From positions 1,488,001 through 1,552,000 of the forward strand of contig JAUKPH010000026.1 in assembly GCA_030549335.1 (NCBI GenBank): DNA of 64,000 nt, read 5' to 3'. Below are positions 1 through 11,401 of this stretch, piece by piece. This stretch comes from Pontederia crassipes (Eukaryota > Streptophyta > Magnoliopsida > Commelinales > Pontederiaceae). A program made the position numbers and the translations under genes. Every line of letters starts with the position of its first letter. Position 1 is the stretch's first letter. The notes beneath the pieces were generated by a model. The model had not been told where the DNA came from, did not search any database, and worked only from the letters and a program-made list of their open reading frames with translations.

Positions 1-4
1 AACA

Positions 5-325
5 ATGCGAAGAATAGTAGTTGTCTCTTCCTCCTCCTCACCACCAAATCCTCCTTATCCCATACCAGTCACCCTATCCGATAAATGGAACATCATTCTA
101 GAACGGGTGACTAAGCTGGTAGAAGCCAACGCCCATAGCCAAGAAGACATGCAAGCACTAAAAGACTAGCTCAATAACTTGGAACAACAAGACTTCAACA
201 ATGTCAACAAAATTCAAGACATAGAAGTGGTGTAGAATTCTGTTCTCATGACCCTTGGTGATATACAACAAGTCACCGACAGACTGCTAGATCTTGCACC
301 ACCACTTGGGCATGATCAACATTGA
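5..325 (+). pseudogene. broken small ORF of an Athila/Tat-like element, function unknown
   Basis: From the ATG at 5 one frame reads for about 106 codons, broken by TAG at 167-169 and TAG at 233-235 and ending at TGA 323-325. It begins with a serine- and proline-rich stretch, then a polar, glutamine/asparagine/leucine-rich segment that could form a coiled coil (for example VTKLVEANAHSQEDMQALKD). It lies just upstream of the AAGCTTGGGGGAG tract, where Athila/Tat retrotransposons often carry an extra frame after pol. I do not recognise a domain. The frame may start before the window. That it was once coding is inferred from the continuity of the frame across both stops. Confidence 0.45.
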
Positions 326-354
326 GGACAGTGTCGAATTCAAGCTTGGGGGAG
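324..354 (+). other. conserved AAGCTTGGGGGAG motif, upstream copy
   Basis: GAGGACAGTGTC followed by AAGCTTGGGGGAG. The same motif appears at 6402-6433 (+) and 12488-12519 (-). Together with the copy at the LTR border about 1 kb downstream, this gives two polypurine-like tracts per element. In Athila/Tat elements such tracts mark the end of the coding part; use as a second plus-strand primer is inference. Confidence 0.6.
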
Positions 355-1320
355 ATGACAACATGGTACATTTCTACTCATTTTTCTTTACTTATTGCTG
401 TGTACCGGCCATTCAGAGTTATAAAATTTCATTTGCTATGATGCATGAATATATATCTCTTTACCCTACTTTGACCCTTTTTATATAAATTCAGCCCCTT
501 AAAATGAAATTTTTATTGATATTTCAAAAGTAGGAGATGTTTTCACTTCCCTATAATTTTTTACTCTTTGCTTCTTCAAGTCATGTTCAAGGACACCCCA
601 CTAAGCTGATGAAACTTGAAGTATTTCATGATTACCATTCATTGCTTTAAGTGTTGGGTCATGGATGAAAGAAAGTTGTTGAGTGAAGTTTTAGATGCTT
701 GACGACTAATCCTATTCATCCTCAATTCTTTTTCTTTGTTCTATGCCTACTAATAATTATATATTTGTTGAATGCTCTAGTGGAGTTAAGCTTGACAAAA
801 GTATAAAGAAGTGAAATCAATGTAAAGAAATGAGGGCTGGTAGATCCCTAGAAGGTACAAAAAGGGTGTATTCCAGAACTTGGGTGACTCTGAGTGATTA
901 GATCCGTAGCGGTTCATACCTGACAACCTAAGGGTAACTGCCCTGGGATCTGTCGATCAAAAACTCACTACATAGACCAACTAGTGCACTATGGATAATC
1001 ACATGAGTACCGGGTCAATGAAAAGGGAATGCAAATAGTAAAAGTGCAAGTTGATGAACAAAAGCCCACACTACACTTGTGGATTCAGCATTGATATCTT
1101 TATTTCCAAGTGATTTTATTTACTTTCTTTCAGAGCTGAATTCGGAGGAATTTAAAAATGTCTTGCATCTAAACACTTTCACTAACTAGGTCACTTGGAA
1201 AAATAGATAAACACTTGAGTTGTGAATGTGCAACCTGAATGCTAAAAAAAGTACTTAGCAAAACATGGTGGAAATGAAAAGTTTTACCTTGAACATTGCT
1301 TGAGGACAAGCAAAACATCT

Positions 1321-1335
1321 AAGCTTGGGGGAGTT
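1321..1335 (+). promoter_or_regulatory. polypurine tract at LTR border (T1)
   Basis: AAGCTTGGGGGAGTT abuts the TGATCATC start of the LTR, the usual place for plus-strand DNA priming in an LTR retrotransposon. Confidence 0.6.
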
Positions 1336-2221
1336 TGATCATCTCTTATTTTACTCATGTTTATCAATATTCCAAATATCAAATCTGCCACCTTTGCATT
1401 ATAACTTTATTTAATTCATAAAAACTGAGTTAGTCTCTGAAAAATATTTAATTTATCTGACCTTTTTTAATTAGTCTCTGAAAAATAACATCTTTTTGAA
1501 TTTCGAATGTTAACAGAAAGAAAAGAGGAGATAAATCCAAGCTTGGGCAGGGGAATAGGGAGGCATTTGGTAGGAGGAGAACACAGAAAGGAAATTTGAG
1601 AGGAGGATTGAGGATGATAGAATTTGAGTTTTTGAAAGAAGAACAATGGAAGAAACTTTTATTTCACCTATGTCACTGCTCAGCTAGGAATTTTTATTCC
1701 CTGTGGTGTAATTTGTGTTGCTGCCGTGGTTTGATTCCCTTTTTTACAGCCGTATCCATTAGATAACTTTTGAGTTAATTTGGATTGCTTTGTGAATGAT
1801 TTAATCATGCTAGACTTTTGTAGATCGAGAGATCTTCCTTTTGTTCATACACTATCTTATTCGAGAGGAGGGATGGCGTTTCCTGAAACCATTTACAACA
1901 ACATACTTCCTAATGAGTCCTTCTATTTCTAAACGAACGAGAGGTCTGCTTTATCACCTTGGGAGGCGAGAGTCCGCAATGGTCCAAGTTGTCTTGTATC
2001 AAACCTTTTGCCAAGATTAGGATTTTAATTTAAGTGTTAAGGATCGAGAAATCACTTTTCCCGGGTAATCAAGTTGAGAGGTCAATTGATTATTGTTCCT
2101 AATCTACTCATTAATAGCTAATTCCTAACATTCCGAGAGAGATCGAGGGATGAATGGGAAGAGTTAGATTGTTTTCATAGGTAAGAATCGAGAGATCATC
2201 GTCCTCATTTAGGGATCACGC
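1336..2221 (+). mobile_element. 3' LTR of copy T1, interrupted by a copia-type LTR
   Basis: Starts TGATCATC directly after the polypurine tract. The segment with repeated GAGAGATC/CGAGAGG phrases (1820-2215) resembles the R-U5 part of the solo LTR at 25259-26840. The LTR is cut at 2221 by the copia-type LTR, and I could not confidently find its distal end beyond 3465. Confidence 0.5.
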
Positions 2222-2537
2222 TGTTGGAGCAAAGTTTTAATGACATGTAAAATTATATTTCGATGATACAAACCTCAAAAGACCAAAGTTAAAATGCTGA
2301 AAAAGTTCAAAGAAAAAGGGATAACTTTATACACTAACTTTGATTAAATAATTTACTATGATATTATTAGATTCTTGGTGAATTATAAATATCAAACTTG
2401 TAGAGAATCATGTTAGCTATCCATAGAATTAAAGATTATCTAACTTGGATACATGCAAAACGTTATGCTCAAAATAGTGCAGGTGGGTCAACTTGCCGGC
2501 GATAGAATGAAGTTGAATGAAAGAACACCGGTCGACT

Positions 2538-2715
2538 GATCAATGTATGAGCTGCTTAGTTCCATGACGAGACTATACCGGTCGACGCTGAGATGATACT
2601 AGTCGATCGATCCAGTATACCGATCGACCGATCAATGTATGAGCTACTCAGTTCCATGACGAGACTATATCGGTCGACACTGAGATGATACCGATCGACT
2701 GACCAGCTGCGGTTA
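2538..2715 (+). repeat. 92-bp tandem duplication inside the copia-type LTR
   Basis: GATCAATGTATGAGCT begins at 2538 and again at 2630. Both units carry GACGAGACTATA and several GGTCGAC/CGATCGACC palindromic words. Located in U3, upstream of the TATA box. Confidence 0.75.
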
Positions 2716-2869
2716 ATGAAGAAAATAAGTGCAACAGTCATATAGACCGGTCGACCAGTTCATTAATGCGATCGACCGGTCCATGACTCAGATGAACTAT
2801 AACATAGTCAATTTTGAAGGAGAAATTTGTGGAACAATTTTTGGACGAATTTTCTACATACTAGAGCCT

Positions 2870-2880
2870 ATAAAAGGAGT
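2870..2880 (+). promoter_or_regulatory. TATA box of copia-type LTR
   Basis: CCTATAAAAGG followed by a non-coding leader, placed as expected between U3 and R. Confidence 0.55.
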
Positions 2881-3465
2881 GCCAAAGCCATAAGAAAATG
2901 CACTCCATCCAAGCATTGAAGCAAATCTTCAAGAAATCAAAAGAAGATCTTTTTCCTTGAAGTTATCATTTTATGTTCTCTTTTCTTTCTCTCTTCTCCT
3001 CTTGTGAGCATTCTATTGTAAAAGAGAGAAATCATTTTCAAAAAGATTGTGAGAGCTCCTGTGTGAAAGAGGTTTCAAATCTTATCTCTTGAGCGAGAGA
3101 AAAGATTAGTTTCCTAGGAGGAGAAGTTTGCCTTGCCTCTTGAAGCGGAGAAAAGGTTGTTGTGTAAAGGGCTTTCTTCCTTGCCCCATTTGAAATAAAG
3201 GAAGAGTTATAGTGGAATCTCTGGCGGTCTAGAGGTCAAGAAGTCAGAGCGGAGATATAGGGCAAGGTGTGACTAAACCTTCCGCATGCATTGTGATTGA
3301 CTTTTCTCTCTCTCTCTCTCCCTCTCATATTGTGTGATGTGGTTTGATTTGTCATTGTTGAATCGGTTTTAAGCTTCGGCAACATATTTTGTGAAATCGA
3401 TATTTTCAATTTTAAACACCAATTCACCCCCTCCCTCCTCCCCTGGTGTCCTTTGGGATCCTACA

Positions 3466-4400
3466 CACATCACAGTAGTAGCCAAATTTACCATAAGGGA
3501 ATTATCATCATATTAGGATTTTCATTTTAACAATTTCTTTTTGTTTCTCTCCAGTTATTAGCATTCGTGACAATTCTAAGGTATAACAGGATCCTAATTC
3601 ATCTAAGTCAGCGGGGTTATGACACTCGTGATTTCTACTCTAGAGATATTTAACTATGATGGGAAATAGTGAAAAATAGTGAAGTTGCCAAAGATGGGAA
3701 ATTGGCTGTCACGGGTGGGCCATGAAAGCCTCATCACGGGCCGTGAAACAGATCTGTAAATCCACTTTAACAAGCCATTAAAATGAATGTTTCCACACCT
3801 GAAACCTGCCCAAGGCATGATTGTGGCCAGACCATCACGGGGAGTGAAATCCACACTTTTTATGAGAATTGGACACTGTATGGATCATGAGAATCCTTTC
3901 ACAGGTCGTGAAACTCATTTCTAACTGATTCGGACACTATTTAACTTGTTAAATTCCTTGTAACAGCCCGTGTCGAAGACCAAATCCAAGTTTTTGGTGA
4001 ATTTTTGGAAGCATTTCAAGTGCACAAGGACTGCTACTCATACTATATGATCCCAAGAAGATTTGGAAATATATTATGGATCAAATTTTGGAGTTTGACA
4101 AGGCCAAAATTTCAGAACTAAATCAACTCTGGTTTTTTATTATTTTGACATAGAAAAAGTCTTCGTTTCTTCTCCAATCACATGGAAATCTAAACCATTA
4201 TAAATAAACTCTTTCTACCACCTAGGGAGAGCATGCTAAGGCCTGCAACTTGTTCTTTCAAGACAAAAATGTGGGAGCATCTTGAAGAACAATCGAGAAT
4301 TTTTTTGCATGGTGATCTTGAGCGAGGATCTTGCAGTGATTGATCATTCATTCGAGAGAGTACTTCCAATTTTATTTTATGTTGGGATGCACAAGGTAAT
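3466..4400 (+). mobile_element. LTR-like U3 segment of copy T2
   Basis: Non-coding. It carries repeated words built on CACGGGCCGTGAAA (3710-3970) and a TATA-like ATTATAAATAAAC at 4198-4210, the same arrangement as the U3 of the LTRs at 10009-11401 and 25259-26840. The R-U5 part expected after the TATA box seems to be missing: within about 200 bp the sequence passes into a gag-like frame, so a deletion is likely. Confidence 0.4.
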
Positions 4401-4412
4401 CAAATTGACAAT

Positions 4413-5046
4413 ATGGAGAGACAACTTTCAAATTTGCAACATCGAAGTAAGGAGACGCAGGAGCATGTTACAACTCTTCTAAAAATGAAATCTTCTACTG
4501 AGCCAAAAGTTGACCTTGAAGAGATGATGTGTAAACTTATTACAACAATTGAAAGAAAACTGCAAGTCCAAGATCAACATATTCAAAACTTGGCAGCTCA
4601 ATTAACTCAAATTCATAAGCAATTCGAAGTGGAGGATACTATTCAAATTTTTTACATCAAGCTCGAGTTTGAAGCAATGGAAACAAAGCTAGAGCATTAG
4701 AGAACCAAGTTGCGCAATTGACTTCTCTAAGTGTTGAATCTATAAAGCAACTCGACAAGAGCCCGACCACCATCGTATGCCCATGCCACTATAAAAAAAG
4801 AGGGCACCCAAGAACAAAGTCTTCAACAACTACACAATGGCATATCAAGGAGACAAGTGCATATGTCATAGAAGAGGGACAAGTTCGAAAGAGGAACTTG
4901 CCTTCGGAGGTCCCCACTACTCAAACTTTGTCTCCACTTCATTACCATCAACATCGGTGGCTACAACTTTACAAATTCAGAAATCACCAAGGGGAGAAAG
5001 AACATCACTAACATCAATAGAGACCTCTCTGACTACTACACAATAG
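4413..5046 (+). pseudogene. gag-like remnant of Athila/Tat-type element
   Basis: A frame from the ATG at 4413 encodes 95 residues rich in Q, E, K and L with heptad-like spacing (KLQVQDQHIQNLAAQLTQIH). The sense then moves to a neighbouring frame that reads ENQVAQLTSLSVES at about 4700-4740. The QVxQL...S style recalls the segment before the zinc knuckle in Athila/Tat gag proteins. No zinc knuckle, protease or RT follows, so the element is heavily deleted or non-autonomous. A structural role in particle assembly would be the family function. The assignment is tentative. Confidence 0.4.
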
Positions 5047-5264
5047 TGGCAAATCAAGGGTAAACAAAGAAGCACATCACTGATGCCAAAAACACCAACG
5101 ACATCAGTCATGTGGCAACCCAAGAATCAGTCATCTATTCATGATAATCAACAACACAACTCACAACTTCTATCTAAGAATGTTGCTGTACTTGAAGAAC
5201 CTTCACCATCGAACAATGGCACAAAGGTGGAGACGTTGGACGTCATCCACCACTGCATTTGCTA

Positions 5265-6939
5265 AGCATCACCACTTGAAGCATTCATGATCACTTGAAG
5301 CATAACCCAGTGAGATTGTTCCTTAATAGTACATTTACTTATATCATCCTAATTGATCATATTTTATTAGTCTCAGTACATGCAAATCAATCAAGCTAAT
5401 GACTTTAAATTAGAACTACTCTTCCTCAACTCTTAACTCTTAGTTTAACCTTAACTCTTAGTTTAATTTAGTTTGTTATCCTTTTCTTTTCATAATCAGC
5501 CAAGATTTTTTTTTCCTTTTCTTCTTAAGATGTTTTATCTTTTTCCTTTAGTTTTTTTTTTATGTTGTACTTATCTAGGAGTGGTTGTAGGTACAACATT
5601 AACTGGAGGGTTACTTTAAATTTTTTTGATGTCATGGACCGTTACAATACTTTCACAGCCCCTTCACAGGGCATTACTACACTATCATAGCCCTCCCAGT
5701 GCACATTTCTACCCACACAATTCGTCACTGGTCATCACACGAAGCTCACAGGTGCCTTACCTAAAGTCATGGGCTGTGATCTTCGGTTCACGGGTCCTAC
5801 AATAACCACCATTGACCCCTTTTTCCTTCATCGGACGTTACGTGTGCATCATGTAGGACACGGTTCAAAAGAATATCAACCTTGGGATATCACGGACCAT
5901 TACCGAGATTTCACAACCCGTGACCACGATTGTCCAACTTCCAATACCCACTACAATAGGCATGATCATCACCACATGGGGTGTTCCCTTTCTCTTTTAT
6001 TGTTACCCTTTTCTTTTTTTCACGGTTGTGACCAACACCACAGCAACATGCGGCTCCACATTAAGTTCTTTGTTTGTCATCAGCGACACACTGAAGAGCT
6101 ACCAGTAGTTGAAGAAGGCTCCCCATCAGTCATCTTGAGGAGTGGTGGCCCTCCTACGAGCCGATCACCATGGAGTTCTATGCCCTGACTTTCTGGAATT
6201 GAGAAACACATACAATCTACTATAAAGGCTATTCAACATCGACAATTTCACTATATAATCGACATCCAAACCATACATTGGCTTCTCTCTACGGCTTCCA
6301 CATCAATCACATTGGGATATATCAGGTTGTTTCTTTTTAATTCCTCATTTTATGATTTTTTTTATTTTTATACCCCATGTTCCGAATTTGATTTTCAACA
6401 CTAAGGACAGTATTGAGTTCAAGCTTGAGGGAGTTTGCATTTTCATGCATCATGCCTATCATCTTATATTGCATTATATGCATACATTCTTATCATGTTT
6501 TATCTATTATTTGCATATTTCATTTGCATCATCTCTACAATCTATGAAAATTAAAAATTCCATATCATTCTTTCTCGTGTCTTAATATTTTCTTATTTTT
6601 AAACATTATTCAAGGACATCCTGCTAATTAACAAAATTTGAAGCACTATTATTTTATCTTTTATCGCCATACTATTGGATATTTGGAATGTGAATGTTGC
6701 TAAGTGGAACTATGAATATTTGGATGACGAATTCTTCTTCATGCTCTTTTTTTATTTTTCCTTAGCCTTGATAATAATTACCTCTTTGTTGAACGTTTAA
6801 GTGTTTATTGAGCTTATAATAAAAAGAAAAAAATGGGCAAAAAGATAAAAGAGGGTTTGTGGAACCCCAACAAAACAAAATAAAGAAGCACAAATGTGTT
6901 ATCCAGAACCTTGGTGTGTCCGGGTGATTCGGCTGAGGG
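5265..6939 (+). mobile_element. non-coding 3' region of copy T2
   Basis: No supported gene; the open frames here are short and without motifs. Words related to TCACGGACC/TCACAGCCC recur at 5640-5930. The conserved motif CTAAGGACAGTATTG...AAGCTTGAGGGAG is at 6402-6433. Sequence 6600-6850 resembles 588-820 of copy T1. Around 6900 it grades into the satellite with GGTGTGTCCGGGTGA, a phrase similar to 880-895 in T1, which suggests that the satellite grew from the element's 3' untranslated region. Confidence 0.5.
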
Positions 6940-7425
6940 TGGCGAGACGTGCCAATCATCTCATAATGCAATTTGGCATAAAAAATTTCATATTTTTTGG
7001 CCTTCTTGGTGGAAAACGCGGATAAAATGCAAACAACGGTCCTGTGTGAATTTTCGCACCCCAAGGCAATTTTTTGCCGTGGGCAGCGAGACGTGCTAAT
7101 CATCTCATCATGCATCAGCATGCATTGTGGTATCGAAAATTTGGCATTTTTTGGCCTTCTTGGTGGAAAACGCACATAAAAAGCATGAAACGATCCCCAT
7201 GCGGATTTTCACGCCCCCGAGCAATTTTTGACCGAGGGCAACAAAATGTGCCAATCATCTCATCATGCATCAACATGCAATTTGGCAACGAAAATTTCAC
7301 ATATTTTGGCCTTCTTGGTGGAAAACACACATAAAAGGCGCAGAAACGATCCCCACGCGAATTTTTGCACCCGAGGCAATTTTTGGCTGAGGGCGGCGAG
7401 ACGTGCCAATCATCTCATCATGCAT
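6940..7425 (+). repeat. ~150-bp satellite, block 1
   Basis: Tandem monomers of about 144-155 bp; the word GCCAATCATCTCATCATGCA (or a variant) starts at 6951, 7095, 7250 and 7405. Each monomer also holds GGCCTTCTTGGTGGAAAACGC and a GC-rich CCCGAGCAATTTTTGGC stretch. Open frames on both strands are by-products of the repeat. Confidence 0.85.
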
Positions 7426-8936
7426 TGATTCATGTAATTTTTATACATGTTTTACATGCATGATTTAGGTTATATTTTGTAGTTTTTTTATCGTTCCATG
7501 CATCTATTTTCTTTTTTATTTTCTTAAATTCTTTCAAGTCAGAAGCTACCCATTTGTGGTTTATTTTATTCTCACGATCATTATTTTGGACGTATAAAGT
7601 GATCAGATCCGAAAAGCACGTAAAATGGAGCACAAAGAGCATGTTTGATTAAGCTTAAGAGAAACTCGGGGTGGATTGGCATCATACCTAGACCGGGTTG
7701 ACATTAAAACTTGATTCCGAGTCGATTTCTATCCGAAACTAAAATTTGTACAGAACCCGATCCGAATTGGAATAAACCCGGCCAGAGTTAGTACAATCGA
7801 CTTTAACTTGGATTTGAGCCGCAATTTCAACTCGAAACCCATGATGGCCACCACACCTACAAATATGGATGTACCATGAATCCAAAGAGCACGTAATCTC
7901 TGAGTCTGAAGCCCTAGCCGCTCTAGAAATGAGAGACGAATTTCTACTGCGCATCACTACAACGAAGAACTAGTGATTTTGAGGTTTCGGGCAATCATGA
8001 GCATAGTTTCGGCCAAGACTTGTTCTAGATACGTCCACCACCACCTAGGAGTTTGATTTACAGTTTCTAATCTTTGGTTGTTAGAGGAAGACTACGCTGA
8101 ACCTCGATTTTCTCTTCATATATTTTTTTATTTAGACTTTTGAGAACATGATTTTGATGTGTGTTTCATGCTTTATCTGATTTGAATAGTTTCTTGCATT
8201 AGTTTAATATAATTTTGCATGACAATCGTAAGATAAGATTAAATGGTATTCTTCTCTGTGAAGAATCCAGGCTGAGTCGGTACTAATCCGGGTCGGGTTC
8301 CTTCATTATTTTTGCCAAGAGAAACTTTGAGTTGACCCAGGCCGACTTCTGTCTTTCTGATATTTTCGTTAATAAATTATTTTTAATTGCTAACAATTGT
8401 ATCATTAGATGGATGTTTGTAACTTAAAGCATCTTAGATAAAGTAGATTGGAGTTTATCGAGTTTTTGATGCCTTTAATTTTACTTCTATTTAAGATAGT
8501 TAGGTCTCAAGTTTTTTAGTCCTTTACTTTAAGCAACCTTTCATATTAATGCATCTTATTCAGAATATATTAAAGTGGATTGGGTTTTCAATGTGATTTG
8601 ATTATATTCTTTATTAGGTTAGTTAGGTTCACAAGTTTTTTAATCCTATACTTTTTATCCATTTATTTTCTACAAGAAGTCTATTTTGATTGATTGTTAA
8701 TTAAGAGAATACAATAGGGATACGAAGCCTAAACTCTACTTTCTCTCACATTATTAAGGCATCATTATCTCTGATTGGCATCATTTGAATTACTTTTATC
8801 CAAAATAAATTCTTGTTATTCTCTCAATTAATAAACTTAAATTAGAAAGATAAGAATTTAGATTAGTCCTCATGGGTTCGACACTCTTATTCACTCTTTA
8901 TTACTTGATACGATCTAGCATACTTGCTAGTATATT
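7426..8936 (+). mobile_element. solo LTR (Athila/Tat-like) inside the satellite
   Basis: The satellite stops at TGCAT (7421-7425) and resumes near 8942 with AACATGAAATTTGG. The insert starts TGATTCATG and ends with a segment (CATGGGTTCGACACTC at 8872-8887, then ACTTGATACGA and ACTTGCTAG) very similar to the end of the solo LTR at 25259-26840. The right flank TGCGC is a partial match to TGCAT, a possible decayed 5-bp duplication. No internal genes remain. GC-rich words (GACCGGGTTGAC, CCGGGTCGGGTT) lie at 7709-7800 and 8280-8345. Confidence 0.6.
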
Positions 8937-10008
8937 TGCGCTTAAACATGAAATTTGGTGTCTTTTGACCTTCTTGGTGAAAACGCACATTACAAGCATG
9001 AAACGGTCCCCTCGTGGTTTATTGTGCCCCCAGACAATTTTCGGCCAAGGGCAGAGACAAGAGCCAATCATCTCGTCATGAATCAACATGCAGTTTGACG
9101 TTTTTTTGGCCTTCTTGATGGAAAACGTGCATAAAAGGTGCAAAACAGTCCCCACTCGGATTTTCTCGCCCCGAAAAATTTTCGGTTGAGGGTGACGGGA
9201 TGTGACAATCATCTCATCATGCATCAACATGCAATTTGGCGTCAAAAAATTTTCATTTTTTGACCTTCTTGGTGGAAAATGCACATAAAAAGGCGTGAAA
9301 TGAACCCGCGCAGATTTTCGCACTCCCGAGCAATTTTTGGCCGAGGGTGAGACATGCCAATCATCTCATCATGCATCAACATACAATTTAGAGTTTGTTT
9401 TGCCTTCTTGGAGGAAAACGCGCATAAAAGGTGGGAAATGGTCCCCACAAAGATTTTTGCCATGGCAAATTTCAGTCAAGGTGGCCAAACGTGTCAATCA
9501 TCTCATCATGCATCAACATGCAATTTGGCGTCTAAAATTTGGCATTTTTTGCCCTTCTTGGTGGAAAACGCACATCAAAGGCACAAAAATGGTAATCACA
9601 TGGATTTTCGTGCCCTTAAGCAATTTTTGGCTGAGGGAGGTGAGATGTGCCAATCATCAAATCATGCGTCAACATACAATTTGACATAAAAATTTGCATT
9701 TTTGCCTTCTTGGTGGAAAACGCGCGTAAAAGGCGTGAAACAGTCCCCGCGTGGATTTTCGCATCCATGGGCAACTTTAGGCCGACGGTGGTGAGATGTG
9801 CCAATCATCTCATCATACATCAACATGCAATTTGGCTTAAAAAATTTTGTGCTTTTTTACCTTCTTGGTGGAAAACGTGCATAAAAGGTGCAAATGGTCC
9901 CAGCGCAGATCTTCGCACCTCCGGGCACTTTTCTATCAAGGCGGCGAGACGTGTCAATCATCTCATCATGCATCAACATGCAATTTGGTATTTTTTTGGC
10001 CATCTTAA
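8937..10008 (+). repeat. ~150-bp satellite, block 2
   Basis: Continuation of block 1 with seven monomers; the CAATCATCTCATCATGCA word starts near 9063, 9204, 9356, 9493, 9649, 9800 and 9953 (spacing 137-156 bp). Monomers differ by point changes and short indels, so the array is old or not recently homogenised. It ends at about 10008 at the border of a minus-strand LTR. Confidence 0.85.
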
Positions 10009-11401
10009 CTGGTATAGATTAACAGACCACGCAAACTTGATTCTTCACACACTAGTTATTAGACCTATGTCAATTTTTAATTTCCCAATAAATTATTTAA
10101 TTTAATGAAATAAAATATGAAATCAAGTAGTCCACAAACTAGTAATTACTTAACTCAGAAATTTAAATAATTAAGTCAAAATCACTAAACACAATTAAAA
10201 ATTGATCAAAAGAAATTCAATAATAATAAAATAAGGGTTCACAAAATTTCTTTCAATAATAATCTCCTAAAAATAAAATAACTAAAAACATTGAGTTCTT
10301 CCTAGAAATGTTGGAAAGATAATAAAATATAAATGATGAAAATCGAAAGAATTACACCCAAGATAAAAGTAGACATCTACAGTTGGCAGCTCACGGACTT
10401 CAACCGTAGCACTTCTCTCCTTTTGGTCGTAGCCTGCAGAGCTCACGACTCCACCGTGAAAGAAACCTAGACTTCAAAGCACGAATTGGGACGGTGGCTT
10501 CCTCCTTTATTTATAGGTGCAGATGGTCTTCCTGGATCACGGTAGTGAATATCGTACGGTCGAATTTAATTTTGTGAGATAAAACTTGAGTTGCTTACTT
10601 TGGCGATATAGTTTCACGGCCCATAGACTTGATCATTGGTTAATGATAAAAGCTTCTCCATTTGGCTCCCGGTGATAAAACTTATCTTTGATTCTCAGCC
10701 ACCAAATGGTTAATGATGGTGTTTTGCGCCTGATGATAGAGTATCACAGCCGATAAGTTTAAATGTTGGTTAAAGATAAACAATTCTCATCGCTTATCGC
10801 CCAATGATTCACGACCAGTAAAATTCTCTTGTGATAAAGACTTGGGTAATGATAAATCCTTCATTCTATTACGGCCAACAAACTTTTGATGTGATTCTTT
10901 GCCGCCAAGTTTAACCCAATGATATAACGTGTCGCCCAATGATGATAACTTCCTTTAGTGTTTTACGGCCGATAATTCCATAAAGTAGTTTGGCGTTCAT
11001 TATCGAATCCTGTATTACGCCCGTAACACTCTTCTTTGATCCGATTCACGGCCGTGAAGTTCATCATGGATATATCTCACGATCGGTAATAGCTTCAAAC
11101 AGACTTGATAAAGTGTCGGCTGTAATATTCCTTTTGATTCTGATTCACAGACGATAATAGCCTTAATATGAGTTGGCGCCCAATGAAACTCTATATGTGT
11201 TTGTTTCACGGCCTATCTGTAAAATAATTATCAAAATTTAATTGATCTGACCATAATTAAAATATTTAGAGAATTAATAGTCAGAATCGATAAATCCAGA
11301 ATTACCATTAAAAGTGACCCAAAATGATGCATGCCATGATTAAATTATAGAAAAATTAATTAAAATAATAATCTAAAATATGTTATATTTTGCATGCATC
11401 A
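10009..11401 (-). mobile_element. minus-strand LTR of copy T3
   Basis: On the minus strand the LTR begins TGATGCATGCAAAATATAACA at 11401, nearly the same as the start of the solo LTR at 25259. A TATA box (CTATAAATAAAGG on the minus strand) lies at about 10508-10520. Between them are many words built on TCACGGCCGTGA, including the perfect 14-bp palindrome TTCACGGCCGTGAA at 11045-11058. The distal end is not recognised and may have been lost at the satellite junction. Confidence 0.55.

Larger units (their letters stand above)
1..1335 (+). mobile_element. 3' internal region of an Athila/Tat-like LTR retrotransposon (copy T1)
   Basis: Non-coding apart from the broken frame at its start. Two landmarks define it: a GAGGACAGTGTC...AAGCTTGGGGGAG motif at 324-354 and a second GAGGACAAGC...AAGCTTGGGGGAG tract at 1302-1333, directly before an LTR. 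About 588-780 resembles 6608-6800, and 905-965 is about 80 percent identical by eye to 11922-11982 on the opposite strand, so this is the same family as copies T2 and T3. The element extends left of the window. The Athila/Tat assignment rests on the characteristic tract and layout, since no RT is visible. Confidence 0.6.
2222..3465 (+). mobile_element. solo LTR, Ty1/copia type
   Basis: Runs from TGTTGGAGCAAAG to a CT-rich end with CCAATTCACCCCCTCC and GGGATCCTACA, a typical plant copia LTR terminus. A TATA box (CCTATAAAAGG) lies at 2870-2880, followed by a long leader. No gag, pol or primer site is next to it, so it is read as a solo LTR. The 5-bp flanks (CACGC left, CACAT right) match at only three of five positions, so the exact ends and the target duplication are uncertain. 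Confidence 0.6.

Noticed and set aside
5769..6188. 139-codon open frame on +
   Set aside because: Histidine/threonine-rich translation of a repeated TCACGGACC-type region; no motif and not kept in copies T1 or T3.
6940..10008. CRISPR-like array
   Set aside because: Monomers are contiguous without unique spacers, and the DNA is eukaryotic.
8901..10105. Several overlapping 110-150-codon frames on both strands
   Set aside because: Translations of the ~150-bp satellite; they repeat with the monomer and change frame with its indels.
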